Shown here: one piece after another, positions 38,101 to 47,580 of the stretch | How the letters are laid out: the number at the start of each line of letters is the position of its first letter | How positions within the stretch are numbered: the first letter of the stretch is position 1 | Source: Ipomoea triloba | Taxonomy: Eukaryota > Streptophyta > Magnoliopsida > Solanales > Convolvulaceae | Length of the DNA: 64,000 nucleotides | Direction: 5' to 3' | NCBI RefSeq assembly: GCF_003576645.1 | Contig: NC_044929.1 | Span: forward strand, 6,417,920 to 6,481,919 | Made by a program: the position numbers and the translations under genes | Notes under the pieces: model-generated | Told to the model about the DNA's origin: nothing | The model's database searches: none | Seen by the model: the letters and a program-made list of their open reading frames with translations, nothing else

Positions 38101-39246
38101 GGGTACGAAGATCCATCACACCCTGGGCACGTTTGTCATCTACATCGTTCGCTATATGGTCTGAAGCAAGCTCCACGTGCATGGTTTAAACGCCTTCATG
38201 AGTTTTTAACAACCACGGGTTTTTCACCATCCAAGACTGACGTCTCCTTGTTTTACTACGCGGCCGGTGACTCCCGGGTTTATTTACTGGTATATGTTGA
38301 CGACATCATCATGATGGGTAATGACTCTGCTCTTATCGACTCTTTACTACTCAGGCTCTCTTCGGCTTTTAAAATCAGAGACCTTGGTACGCCTGGTTTT
38401 TTCCTTGGTATAGAAACTCTGTCGTATGATGGGGGGTTCTTACTTTCTCAGAAAAGATATATGCAGGATATTCTAGTCAGGGCTGGCATGACTGATTGCA
38501 AGCCTCTAGCTACGCCCGCGGCTGTCACTCAGCCGGTATCTCAGTCTGTTGAGCTCTATGATAATCCGACACACTATCGTCGCATTGTCGGTGCGCTTCA
38601 ATACTTGACTATCACCAGGCCAGATTTATCATTTTCTGTCAACCGCCTCTGTCAGTTTATGCATTCACCCACTGCGGAACACTGGGGTCTTCTCAAACGG
38701 GTCCTCCGTTATGTTAAAGGTACGCTTGAAATGGGTTTACGGGTTACATCCTCAAGGCACTCCACCCTACATGCCTATTCTGATTCAGACTGGGCTGGTT
38801 GTCCAATTGACAGAAAATCAACCAGTGGTTATGCTGTGTTCTTTGGTTCTAATCTCATCTCTTGGGTCTCTCGGAAGCAACGCACAGTTGCTCGTTCTTC
38901 TACTGAAGCTGAGTATAAGGGTCTTGCAGATGTTGCTGCAGAGGTCACCTGGGTTGTATCCTTGCTCAAAGAGTTACGTCTTCACTCTGGGAATCCTGCA
39001 ACTCTATGGTGTGATAACTTGGGGGCCACTTACATGGCTGCTAATCCAGTTTTTCACGCTCGCACCAAGCATGTTGAAGTTGATTATCATTTTGTCCGGG
39101 ATAAGGTGGCTTCTGGCGAACTCGTTGTCAGTTTTGTGTCTACACAGGATCAGCTTGCTGACATCTTCACCAAACCATTACCGGCCAAGCGTTTTCAGAC
39201 TCTACGAACCAAGCTCAATGTTGTGTCCCCTCTACCTTGTGCTTGA
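35152..39246 (+). CDS. Copia Gag-Pol polyprotein (Ale/Retrofit-like)
   Basis: An uninterrupted 1364-residue frame begins at the first ATG after the primer-binding site. Order of domains: Gag with a UBN2-type region; an Arg/Gly-rich stretch; a zinc knuckle CQICRSHGHTAVTC near 290; aspartic protease with DTGA at about 336; integrase with an HHCC zinc finger (H..H near 465, CPAC near 495) and a DDE core starting at 'FTDIWGP'; reverse transcriptase with YVDD at 1048-1051; and RNase H with 'SDSDWAGC' near 1210 and 'SSTEAEY' near 1250. It ends just before the polypurine tract. Protease-integrase-RT-RNase H is the Ty1/copia order. The products package and copy the element RNA and integrate the cDNA. 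No frameshift separates gag from pol. Lineage is judged from Gag style only. Confidence 0.93.
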   Translation: MASPVNDGAITPAVAPTMPPTPSLSTANHSVTIKLTSRNYIYWRTQILPFLRSQGLIGYIDGSHPCPPATIPSGVPSTATAPSPAIPNPAYMPWVQQDQGILSLIVSSLTSEVMYLAVGKDTSRDVWDSITGALASTSRTRCLSLLGQFQTLRQGNSTPAEYLGQAQMLVEALSLAGRPLTADEQILYVLRGLRPEFRALASHLTAAATPVTLPQLADQVQAQEFIQIDDYSPADSTGSQVAPSAFHTGRGRSNSGNGGRHFSSGRGGGRNWRGRGGGTPGRGGRGGTPKCQICRSHGHTAVTCFKRYDDRPPAQAHATYSGEVAAPMAADAWYPDTGASSHATPDAQLLDHTEPYMGGDVLKVGNGTGLDITSVGRTVIPSESHLLQMSNILHVPNLSLPLLSVYRFTNENNVYFEFHKSFFLVKDCTTQAVLLKGSTSGGLYKLLLPRSQSAFVTARASSAIWHQRLGHPHSQVLQRVLKLCPVTNKVSSLPVCPACQLGKASRFPLDRAKNNSNAVLDLIFTDIWGPSPVISTSGSRYFVLFVDDYSRYTWYYPLRVKSDLYTVFTLFRAMVERRFSRSIKAIQSDLGGEYRHLHTMFESLGITHRQSCAHTHEQNGRVERRNRHIVETGLALMAHSSTPLKFWDFAFESATLLINCLPSSAIKFNSPYYKLYNVQPPYTFFRVFGCRCFPYLRPYNRHKIEYRSTPCVFLGYPVSYRGYRCMDLDTGKVYICRHVRFDESVFPFQGTLQDNVTSQTPSIPWATAPLVTQVHSPSTPIIPTTEASTSQYVPTSSTDTQGDIQLVPSPTVTRSTSDTQPVTAQIQDTGHAMRTRRKTKGTGEQFFALHTTTDPTCYSQAVGHPHWRDAMDQEFNALLHNNTWKLVPATPLMNIIGCKWVYRTKRKADGTIERYKARLVAKGFNQVAGEDFFDTFSPVVKPTTVRLLFSLAVTHSWTLRQLDVHNAFLNGHLPETVYMKQPPGYEDPSHPGHVCHLHRSLYGLKQAPRAWFKRLHEFLTTTGFSPSKTDVSLFYYAAGDSRVYLLVYVDDIIMMGNDSALIDSLLLRLSSAFKIRDLGTPGFFLGIETLSYDGGFLLSQKRYMQDILVRAGMTDCKPLATPAAVTQPVSQSVELYDNPTHYRRIVGALQYLTITRPDLSFSVNRLCQFMHSPTAEHWGLLKRVLRYVKGTLEMGLRVTSSRHSTLHAYSDSDWAGCPIDRKSTSGYAVFFGSNLISWVSRKQRTVARSSTEAEYKGLADVAAEVTWVVSLLKELRLHSGNPATLWCDNLGATYMAANPVFHARTKHVEVDYHFVRDKVASGELVVSFVSTQDQLADIFTKPLPAKRFQTLRTKLNVVSPLPCA

Positions 39247-39253
39247 GGGGGCG

Positions 39254-39420
39254 TGTTAGCCATGTTATATTTAATACTTGTATAATATATAGTTATAGTA
39301 TTAGTGGCTAGCCTTTGGTCAATAATGTGTTCCTATAGTTTAGGAGACTATTGTGCAGTCTCTCATATAGGAACTCCATCAATCTGTAATTCAGTTAATC
39401 GAGGTTAATCTACGCTCATC
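39254..39420 (+). repeat. Right LTR of the copia element
   Basis: It is base-for-base the same as the left LTR as far as can be read by eye, and is followed directly by the target duplication TATTA and the resumed Helitron sequence 'TACCATGCAATTCAATTATT'. Confidence 0.9.
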
Positions 39421-39468
39421 TATTATACCATGCAATTCAATTATTGTTCAAAATATTTTAATCTTGCG

Positions 39469-39471
<3 letters not shown>

Positions 39472-39540
<69 letters not shown>

Positions 39541-39836
39541 NNNNNNNNNNNNNNNNNNNNNNNNNNNNNNNNNNNNNNNNNNNNNNNNNNNNNNNNNNNN
39601 NNNNNNNNNNNNNNNNNNNNNNNNNNNNNNNNNNNNNNNNNNNNNNNNNNNNNNNNNNNNNNNNNNNNNNNNNNNNNNNNNNNNNNNNNNNNNNNNNNNN
39701 NNNNNNNNNNNNNNNNNNNNNNNNNNNNNNNNNNNNNNNNNNNNNNNNNNNNNNNNNNNNNNNNNNNNNNNNNNNNNNNNNNNNNNNNNNNNNNNNNNNN
39801 NNNNNNNNNNNNNNNNNNNNNNNNNNNNNNNNNNNN
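39472..39836. other. (TA)n tract followed by a 296-base assembly gap
   Basis: A TA run (39472-39540) passes into N from 39541 to 39836. By comparison with the related unit at 33.3-33.4 kb, the gap lies in the TA tract and the first part of the tandem array. Confidence 0.95.
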
Positions 39837-40480
39837 TTAAAAAAATGAAAATTTCAACAATCAAATTACTATATGATATATATTATAGTATTTAAAAAAA
39901 TATTACTATATTATGTTAATGTACGTAACTAAATTCCTCTCATTATAATATTCAAAAAAAAAATCAAACAATCAAATTACTATATGATGTATATTATAGT
40001 ATTAAAAAAATATTACTATATTATGTTAATGTACATAACTAAATTCCTCTCATGATAATATTCAAAAAAAAAATAAAAATTTCAACAATCAAATTACTAT
40101 ATGGTGTATATTATAGTGTTAAAAAAATATTACTATATTATGTTAATGTACGTAATTAAATTCCTCTCATGATAATATTAAAAAAATGAAAATTTCAACA
40201 ATCAAATTACTATATGGTGTATATTATAGTGTTAAAAAAATATTACTATATTACGTTAATGTACGTAATTAAATTCTTCTCATCATAATACTCAAACAAA
40301 ATAAAAATTCCAACAATCAAATTACAATATGATGTATATTATAGTATTCCAAAAAATATTAATATATTATGTTAATGTACATAATTAAATTTCTCTCATG
40401 ATAATATTCACACAAAAAAACAATTTACAACAATCAAATTACTATATGATGTATATTATAGTATTCCAAAATAGATATGT
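39837..40480. repeat. ~114-bp tandem array in Helitron unit 2
   Basis: The same unit as in 33400-34261 ('CAATCAAATTACTATATGAT' plus 'TATTACTATATTATGTTAAT') is repeated about five to six times, starting directly after the gap. Confidence 0.9.
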
Positions 40481-40747
40481 CAAATTTAATTTATTCTAAT
40501 AAGATAAAATTTAAATCTTCTATTCAATTTAATATTTTTGTATTATAGATATTTTTAATTTTATTTGTTTTATTTTTTGAATTTTAATTAAAATTTATTA
40601 AAATTAAAATAATTTAATTTGATTCATATATATATATATTATATATATAGAATCATTGTTGCATGTCAAAAGTTCAACCAAAAAAAATTATTGCATGTCA
40701 ATTTGTTTACTTCATCTAACTTTTAAAAATAACTACAATATTATTAC

Positions 40748-40840
40748 TACTATATATAAATTTCTTCCTACATAAATGATGTTGGTTTTCAAANTACTAT
40801 ATATAAATTTCTTCCTACATAAATGATGTTGGTTTTCAAA
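40748..40840. other. Single-N join between 46-bp duplicates
   Basis: The N at 40794 separates two identical 46-base segments (40748-40793 and 40795-40840), the same pattern as the other three single-N sites. Confidence 0.75.
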
Positions 40841-41599
40841 GTTTAAAAATGTGAAAGGTATAATATATCATTATTATGATTTTATCTCTCTACTAATAAC
40901 AAATATAAGTATTATTGCATTAATTTAAAAGTTTTATAGTCAAATGCTGTGAACAAATTTTATAAAATACCATAAATTATAAAAATTTACAAATCTAAAA
41001 TAATAGTTATTATTTAAATATTATGAGCTCAAAACAAATTAAATTACGTTAATAACATAACTGAAGAAAAACTAACATAATAATGAACTAATTGAACTAA
41101 CTTACATTTGCGGAGTTTGAAAAAAATATAATGTTATTGGGTAAATGTCTCACATTTAAATATAATTTTATTAAATTTTGTTGGAATTCACATATTTAAG
41201 AATCATGCATCATCTCGAGATCTATCAATTTAAAACGAATAAGAATAAGAGATTTATTTTTTTGAATACAAGGCTCAATCTCATGACCTCCCATACGGGA
41301 GAGTCACTACATGTCATCTGAGCACAAGATGCATGACAAGAACATTAGGTAATAGAACTAAAAGAAAAAGAGATAATAGAACTAAAAGAAATAAACTTTC
41401 AAATAAATTAGTTAAAAACATATCATAGATCTACAAATCTTGAACCACAAAGTCTATTGTGGACCTATTATTTAAATAATGATCTAGAGATGTTTTGATT
41501 GTGCTACATTTACGGGTTGAAAAATATTTAGAAACAAAACTAAATGGTTTCTAGACATCTATTACTATTTATGATAACAAACAAAAGCTTAAGGAAAAA

Positions 41600-41737
41600 A
41601 CTTGTGTGTGACTGTCTCATGGTCTCAATCCGTGAGACGGGTTGGATCTTTAACTAACAAGGTCAAAGATCTGACCTATTAATCAAAGATCTGGCCTGTT
41701 TAACGAATTGAGACCCGTGAGACGGTCTCACACAAGT
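41600..41737. repeat. Foldback MITE, 'GAGACGGTCTCAC' family
   Basis: The left arm ACTTGTGTGTGACTGTCTCA and the right arm GAGACGGTCTCACACAAGT are inverted copies. The inner part carries 'GTGAGACGGGTTGGATC' against 'CTGACCTATTAATCAAAGAT'-type sequence. About 138 bases, no coding content. It lies within the second Helitron unit. Confidence 0.7.
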
Positions 41738-42956
41738 GTTACTCAAAGTTTAAAATATTACCAAAGTAGATTTTGATACAAAACTCATATATCAATGTAA
41801 AATTTTAAAATAAGAATGGTTTTTCATGCAAGGAAAAACAATTATATAATATCTATCAATATCTATATAATAAAAAAATTATTAATTTCTCTTTTTATCA
41901 ATTTTTGTAGACATATTATATTTATAGTATTTTGTACAATATAAAAATATATATACATTTTTTTTTATGGAATTGTGATTATTGCCATAATTATACACGT
42001 TAATTACTAGAATGAATATTTATTAAAAAATTATTTTAAATTATGTCTAAACTCATATTCTTAATTAAAAATTCAAAAATATTTAAAAATTTGTCTAAAT
42101 ATATAATATAGTTAGGGACTACATTAATCTATATAGATTTAAAAATTAAATTCTTTTAATTTGTAAATGTAATTTTCTTAAGTATAATTAATTTAATATA
42201 AAATATAATTAAAAATAAAATTATAAAATTAACAAAATGTGTATTCATGAATATTTAAATTTATAAAAATGCATACATACATATACTTATGCATTATATT
42301 AATCATACAAAATAAAAATTCTATTTGTCAGTTTATAAATTTAATTATTTTAATTATAATATATCAATATAAATTATAATTATAGAAATTATATTATAGA
42401 ATTTACATATATACATATTAATAAATATTATTTGTATATACACTGTATTACACAATCACATATGCAAAATTTAAATTTTACATTTTTTAATTTCTAAGTA
42501 TAATTTCTTAGTTACTAATCATATTGTTAGAATTATAATATATATGAAATAAGATTAGGAATAATTCAATTTAATAATGTAAATTTTTCTCTATAAATTT
42601 ATATAAATATGTATATGATTAGAGATTACATTAATCATACAAAATTTTAATTTTGTATGTTATGATAATAGATACTTGACCAAATATACAAAAATTCAAC
42701 TATATTATTATATTGTACATTATAATATATTTGTATTTTTAAATTTTATTATTTAAATTTATAATAACAAAATTTTTTCCGTGCAGCGCACGGGTAAAAC
42801 ACTAGTATCAATCATAGTGCTAATATTTCCTGTATTTGGCCAGGACACTGTAAAAAGAAAAACTTCAGATAAAAATTGAATACCAATAAATGCAACTATA
42901 GCAGGTCATAGATCTCCCCCTCCCCCCACCCTCACAAAAAAAGTGTTCAACGACCT

Positions 42957-43348
42957 TTATGGATTTAATTAACCGGGGTGTCCCGAATTATTAAATCCAA
43001 TAATTAAGAACGAATAACAGATATGAAAATGTAATAGCAAAATGATAATGCCATAAGTCACGGAGACAAATTATATTGATAATTCGTGTTAGGACGAATA
43101 CAAGAAGTATGTAGTACAGTGCTATTACAAAGTATGATGAAGGTGTCTTGTAATGCTAAGACAATGGCCTTTTATACAAGGAAATCCCAACCAAATTGGG
43201 CTAAATTCGCGGAGGGCCACAAGACTAAGTCGAGGCCCATGTAGTGGGCCTGCGAGACTAAGTCAAGGCCCATCATTGTGGGCCTCGAGTTATGCACTTC
43301 CGAACCCCGGGTCTCCATTATATTGGGCCATTTCTAATATATCCATCA
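42957..43348 (-). repeat. Left LTR (3' LTR) of the non-coding element
   Basis: It matches 47188-47575 along its full length with scattered single-base and small indel differences (for example an extra CGAATAA-type segment near 43010). Confidence 0.85.
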
Positions 43349-43734
43349 TCAGTCCCCCACTCTCTGAGCTGCGAGAAGTCGTCAGCGAAAGAGAGTAAAC
43401 GTCCGGCCCAATCGAAGCCACTCGGGGCGCTATGCTTGGATGAATGCTTCCGGTCTACTTGAACGAAAGTACTTTGTTTGCTTACAGACCTTTTAAGCCT
43501 ACACCACCAGCCTTGCGATTTAAGTCCTCTCCGTCCGAGCAACGCGGGGTTGCTTAGATTTTTGCTCGCATAATGTTGTATATATATTTTTGTTTTTTTT
43601 GTTTTGTGTTTGTATTTTCTTTCTTTTGCTTTTTCGCGTTGGCGTTAGACCAAGGTACCTCAACCCTCAGCCCTTAGCACACCCGTTCGATGGTAGGCGA
43701 GATTAATCCTCAGAGGTTAAATCCCGTACCCTCA

Positions 43735-44023
43735 CTAGGGTGTAAGTCGTTCTAAGTCGAGACCATTTGGTCTTACGCCTAGAGACTCTTCCGTTCGGCG
43801 ATAGGGAGGTCGGGCCCCGTATCGCCCCTAGGGTGTTTAGTCGTCCTAAGTCGAGGCCATTTGGCCTTGCGTCTAGGGACTCTTCCGTTTGGCAATAATC
43901 AAGGTCGGACCTCGTATCGCCCCTAGGGAGTTTAGTCATTTTAAGCCGAAACCTTTGGCTTATAGACTTAAAGACTTGCCCGTTTGGCGATAGGCAAGGT
44001 CGGACCTCGTATCGCCCTTAGGG
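43735..44023. repeat. 95-bp tandem repeats near the polypurine tract
   Basis: About three units of 93-95 bases contain 'CCTAAGTCGAGGCCATTTGG' and 'CGTATCGCCCCTAGGG'. They lie in the 3' untranslated part of the LTR element as read on the minus strand. Such arrays upstream of the 3' LTR are common in large gypsy elements. Confidence 0.85.
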
Positions 44024-44369
44024 AATTAGCCGCTTAAATGAGGTGGGCTAAGAATCGTGATCGCCGAGAGGTCGGTTGTTTGAGAGGTCGGCCAAGGCTG
44101 GCTTCTCTCATCTCTCCTTCGAATAGTAGTAAAATAAGTATATAACGAAATTTTGCTACTTTATTTTGAGAAAAAATAAAGTCAAAGGGGTCGGACCACC
44201 TTAAATGCAATAAGCCAATAATAGACTTTCTGTTAGGTAGTGAGCGGGGGCCCATACCACCACTAGAGAATGCCAAGGTCAGGGCCGGCGCGCACGACCG
44301 TGACCATGGATTGCTTACTCTGCCTAGAGTTAGGTGAGGTCGGACCTCACAACGCCACGGGGGAGAATA

Positions 44370-44390
44370 AAAAATAATAATAATAATAAC

Positions 44391-44431
<41 letters not shown>
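44370..44431. repeat. (ATT)n microsatellite inside the LTR element
   Basis: An AATAAT run turns into an ATT run of about 15 units and then back to AAT, forming a small hairpin-capable structure. Confidence 0.9.
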
Positions 44432-44433
<2 letters not shown>

Positions 44434-44499
44434 AAAATGATAATAATAATAATAATAGCCATGATAAGGAAAAATAACAAAATCAATGTTTTGTTTCAC

Positions 44500-46930
44500 T
44501 TTCTGCTTTACCCCACAGGCAGATTCCTTTTGATCCTGCATTTTATGATCTCAAGAAATCTTAGGGCTCCATGCATTTACCAGCCTCCCTAGGATCCGGT
44601 TTGAATGAGGATACCACTTATCTACTTCGAGGACCTTGCATGGAGTGCCATCAAGGTTAAACTTCTGCCCATTAAGCCGTTTACTTGACACCATCTCCAC
44701 CAAATTAAGACTGTTGTCAGCAACAAATAGAATTCCGATCCCTTGGGACATTCAGCGGAACAAACAGGAGTGGCATGTATGTGTAGAAGGCCGAAAGGAG
44801 ATGGATGTGTAGGAAAGACTATGCCCTGCAAGTTTCTAATAGCCAAGGGCTATGACTCAGTGCAATTACATCTGCATCAAGAGAGTCACTTACTGGAACA
44901 AAAAAAGTTGGGGTACGGTCATGCTTATGCGACGAGCTGCAATTAATAGATGATGAATAGGAAGACACTCTGCTGCATGCATGTGCTGCACTTAAACATG
45001 TTCCAAGATGAATGATCAGTGTTCAATTCCCATGACCCGGTTGCTAACAAGTATTTGCATAATAATGGTTTTTACGGAGCTGCGATTACGCTAGAGCCTT
45101 CCTGGAGAACCCGACTTAGTCTTGCCTCCTTAGCTGCTGATACTATCGCAGATTCTCACCATCTTCGGGGTGCCGCCTCCGTGGTGATAAGAATAAATAT
45201 ACGCACTGCATGCTTCATCTAATCATCACCCATTTTGCCTAAGCCGTGGACTAAGCCGTGTTTGAAGTAACATAATGCACAGCCACGATGGAGAGATCAA
45301 ATTAAAGCACTCACATAGATTTTCTTGATAATTAGAAAATCTATATTATGAGACCACTATCTCAGCTCCAAACCCCCCCCCTATAATAAATAATATAATT
45401 TGGAGTTCCCCACATCGCACAGCAATCCATCGATTAACATGATTGTAACTTTTGAGAAACATATATAACATTATATATATGCATACCCACATGTTAGAAT
45501 TGCATGCATGCGTACGTGTATGTTCCATCTTGATCTCCTCCTGGAAAACATCGATCTCTTCTGGATCAATTTATGGAGCATCCAAAACGAGCTATGAAGT
45601 AGCTCATCACAGAGAATTTGGCTTGTGAACGCGCAAATGACAGCATTAAGATCGATTGCATGCCCCCTGGTATATTAGGACATACCAGATTGACAAACTA
45701 AAGCCTACAATGTTGTTCATCGTTTCCTGTAGCCTTCTCATCTGTAACCTCAGCGATTGAACCATTGGCCCTTTTCTAAAAACGAATTCACCAATTTCTT
45801 CACATGGAAGAGAATAATAATCAGAAACCAGAAAATTGTCATCCTGAGTGTGTGTTCTTTGATCTTGGTTGGCAACTCTTGCTGTGGCTACTGCGATCGG
45901 CAATCACGAATCCAGCGAGGCTGCCAGCGATGGTTTTACTACCTCCCAGAAAGCCAAGTAACAGTCTACTACTGTACTCACAAACAAACTTGTATTAACA
46001 GCCTCTCTAAATCACATGATGCGAACTCAACAAATCAAAATTAAATGAGCTCATTCAAGTTGCTTTCAACGTCACCATTGATGACAACCCCAGCATTCAA
46101 GTTGCGAAAGTTCTACAGTAAGGCATTTTATCAAGCCTTAACCTGACAGCGCCGTTCATCAAAGTTTTGGAACCCGACTGTATGAGCGAGCTTTAACCCT
46201 GAGCCTCGCTACAAACTCATTTTTGTCCGATCCAGAGAATTCGCATGTAGAGCGTCCAGATCGCACGACGAAGAAGACGAGCAACGTAATAGGCTGGTCG
46301 CGTCATCAGCAGCAACGGAGTAGTGGGCCCGCCGGCGGGAGTCACCGATTCTTCAGAAGTTGTCGTCGATGCATGACTCGGCATCCGATCCACAACCGCC
46401 ACTGAGCCTATTTCTCTGATCCATCCTGGATTTACGGTTCTGAGAATATATCCATGAGTGCACCAGTTCAAAATGACCGGCAGACCTGAGCGAAATTCAG
46501 GATGACGGCGGAGAAATCGGGTTCCGACCCATCCAGCTTGCAGAACTGTGAAACGATCGAGACCCTCTATCTGGTCTTGCCACTCCCATTTTTCAGCGTT
46601 AGTTTCTCTTTTCCTCTATTGTCCCTAGTGGCGTGCCAACGGTGGCCGCGGGAGTATCCATATCTATATCTTGGTGGTGGTGGTCGCGACTCTCGTCTTG
46701 AAGTCCGGGGAAGGCGAAAATCCTTCGAAACGGATCGTGATCTTCTTGATATTTTCCATTTTCCATCTGCGTGTTCGCTCTGGTGCACGGGAGATCGAGG
46801 GGGCGTTGGGGTTTGTGATGCCGCTGCAACAGTGAATCGCATCCGCGACCTTCAATGAAGACTGAAAAAATTTTCGTGTAGGATTTTCATGCCCGCGACC
46901 AGCCGCGGGTTTTATGATCGTGGTGATGGA
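44500..46930. other. Interior of the LTR element, origin unknown
   Basis: This part is not AT-rich like the surroundings and contains several overlapping open frames of 60-118 residues on both strands. None shows a retroviral domain or a protein family I recognise. It could be non-coding element sequence or captured host DNA. Nothing further can be supported by reading alone. Confidence 0.35.
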
Positions 46931-47187
46931 GATCTGTAGGTGTGGAGGAATTCTGGTGGCCGGCTTTCTTTCGTCTTCCACCAATGTCTGAAATGGAAGC
47001 CATGCCAACATGCACGGTGGATGTCCTGATCTACGACATACAGGGCTTTAGTTCAATGCGATGGTGCAATGTAGCCGGAATGCATGTGATCATCGGAATG
47101 GGCACTGCTGAAGTGTTGTTTCGTAGGATAAGTAGATCCAAAGAGGATGCTCGAGCTGGTATGTCGAGCTCTAAACAAAAGCACCAA

Positions 47188-47575
47188 TGATGAATTTAAT
47201 TAACCGGGGTGTCCAGAATTATTAAATCCAATAATTAAGAATAACTGATATGAAAATGTAATAGCAAAATGATAATGCCATAAGTCACGGAGACAAATTA
47301 TATTGATAATTCATGTTAGGACGAATACAAGAAGTGTGTAGTACAGTGCTATTACAAAGTATGATGAAGGTGTCTTGTAATGCTAAGACAATGGCCTTTT
47401 ATACAAGGAAATCCCAACCAAATTGGACTAAATTCGCGGAGGGCCACAAGACTAAGTCGAGGCCCATGTAATGGGCCCGCGAGACTAAGTCAAGGCCCAT
47501 CATTGTGGGCCTCGAGTTATGCACTTCCGAACCCCGGGTCTCCATTATATTGGGTCATTTCTAATATATCCATCA
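47188..47575 (-). repeat. Right LTR (5' LTR) of the non-coding element
   Basis: It begins TGATGAATTTAATTAACCGG on the plus strand and ends ATATATCCATCA, followed by the target duplication GACCT. Confidence 0.85.
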
Positions 47576-47580
47576 GACCT

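Larger units (their letters stand above)
34921..39420 (+). mobile_element. Intact, very young Ty1/copia retrotransposon
   Basis: Two 167-bp LTRs (34921-35087 and 39254-39420) read as identical. A primer-binding site starting TGGTATCAGCGTCAGG (35088) follows the left LTR, and a polypurine tract GAGGGGGCG precedes the right one. The target duplication TATTA is present on both sides (34916-34920, 39421-39425). The related Helitron unit at 33288-33292 shows the same site without insertion. One open frame encodes Gag-Pol from end to end. Identical LTRs and an intact frame imply a recent insertion that may still be competent. LTRs end ...CATC rather than the canonical ...CA. Confidence 0.93.
32982..42805 (+). 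mobile_element. Composite Helitron hosting a copia insertion
   Basis: The left end reads A|TCTATATCTATATATATAT followed by TAAAACAGAAGTACTAACTT. The right end has a perfect hairpin CCGTGC-AGC-GCACGG near 42779-42793, then GTAAAACA and CTAG (42802-42805) followed by T. This is the A|TC...CTAG|T structure of Helitrons. The left-end sequence recurs at 34263 and 34614; the last two are probably one locus split by an N join. The layout is therefore a partial unit (32982-34261) followed head-to-tail by a full-length unit. Both carry a (TA)n tract and a ~114-bp repeat array. No Rep/helicase gene is present. A copia element interrupts the second unit, and a 296-base run of N lies in its (TA)n tract. 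Apart from the array, copia and a small foldback, 40.5-42.8 kb is plain AT-rich sequence. Confidence 0.65.
42957..47575 (-). mobile_element. Non-coding LTR retrotransposon (LARD-like, gypsy-type)
   Basis: Direct repeats at 42957-43348 and 47188-47575 (392 and 388 bases, only a few differences) are flanked by the exact 5-bp duplication GACCT (42952-42956, 47576-47580). Read on the minus strand the LTR starts TGATGGATATATTAGAAATG and the right copy ends ...TTCATCA. The sequence TTGGTGCTTTTGTTTAGAGC directly after it is the probable primer-binding region, and a purine-rich AGAGAGTGGGGGACTGA precedes the other LTR. This fixes the orientation. The 3.8-kb interior has no gag or pol. The left LTR has lost the G of its terminal dinucleotide (TT instead of TG on the plus strand). 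It must be mobilised by another element; gypsy assignment rests on the primer-binding and polypurine style. Confidence 0.82.

Noticed and set aside
46502..46858. 118-residue plus-strand frame in the LTR element interior
   Set aside because: Overlaps equally long frames on the other strand, with no recognisable motif; coding cannot be supported.
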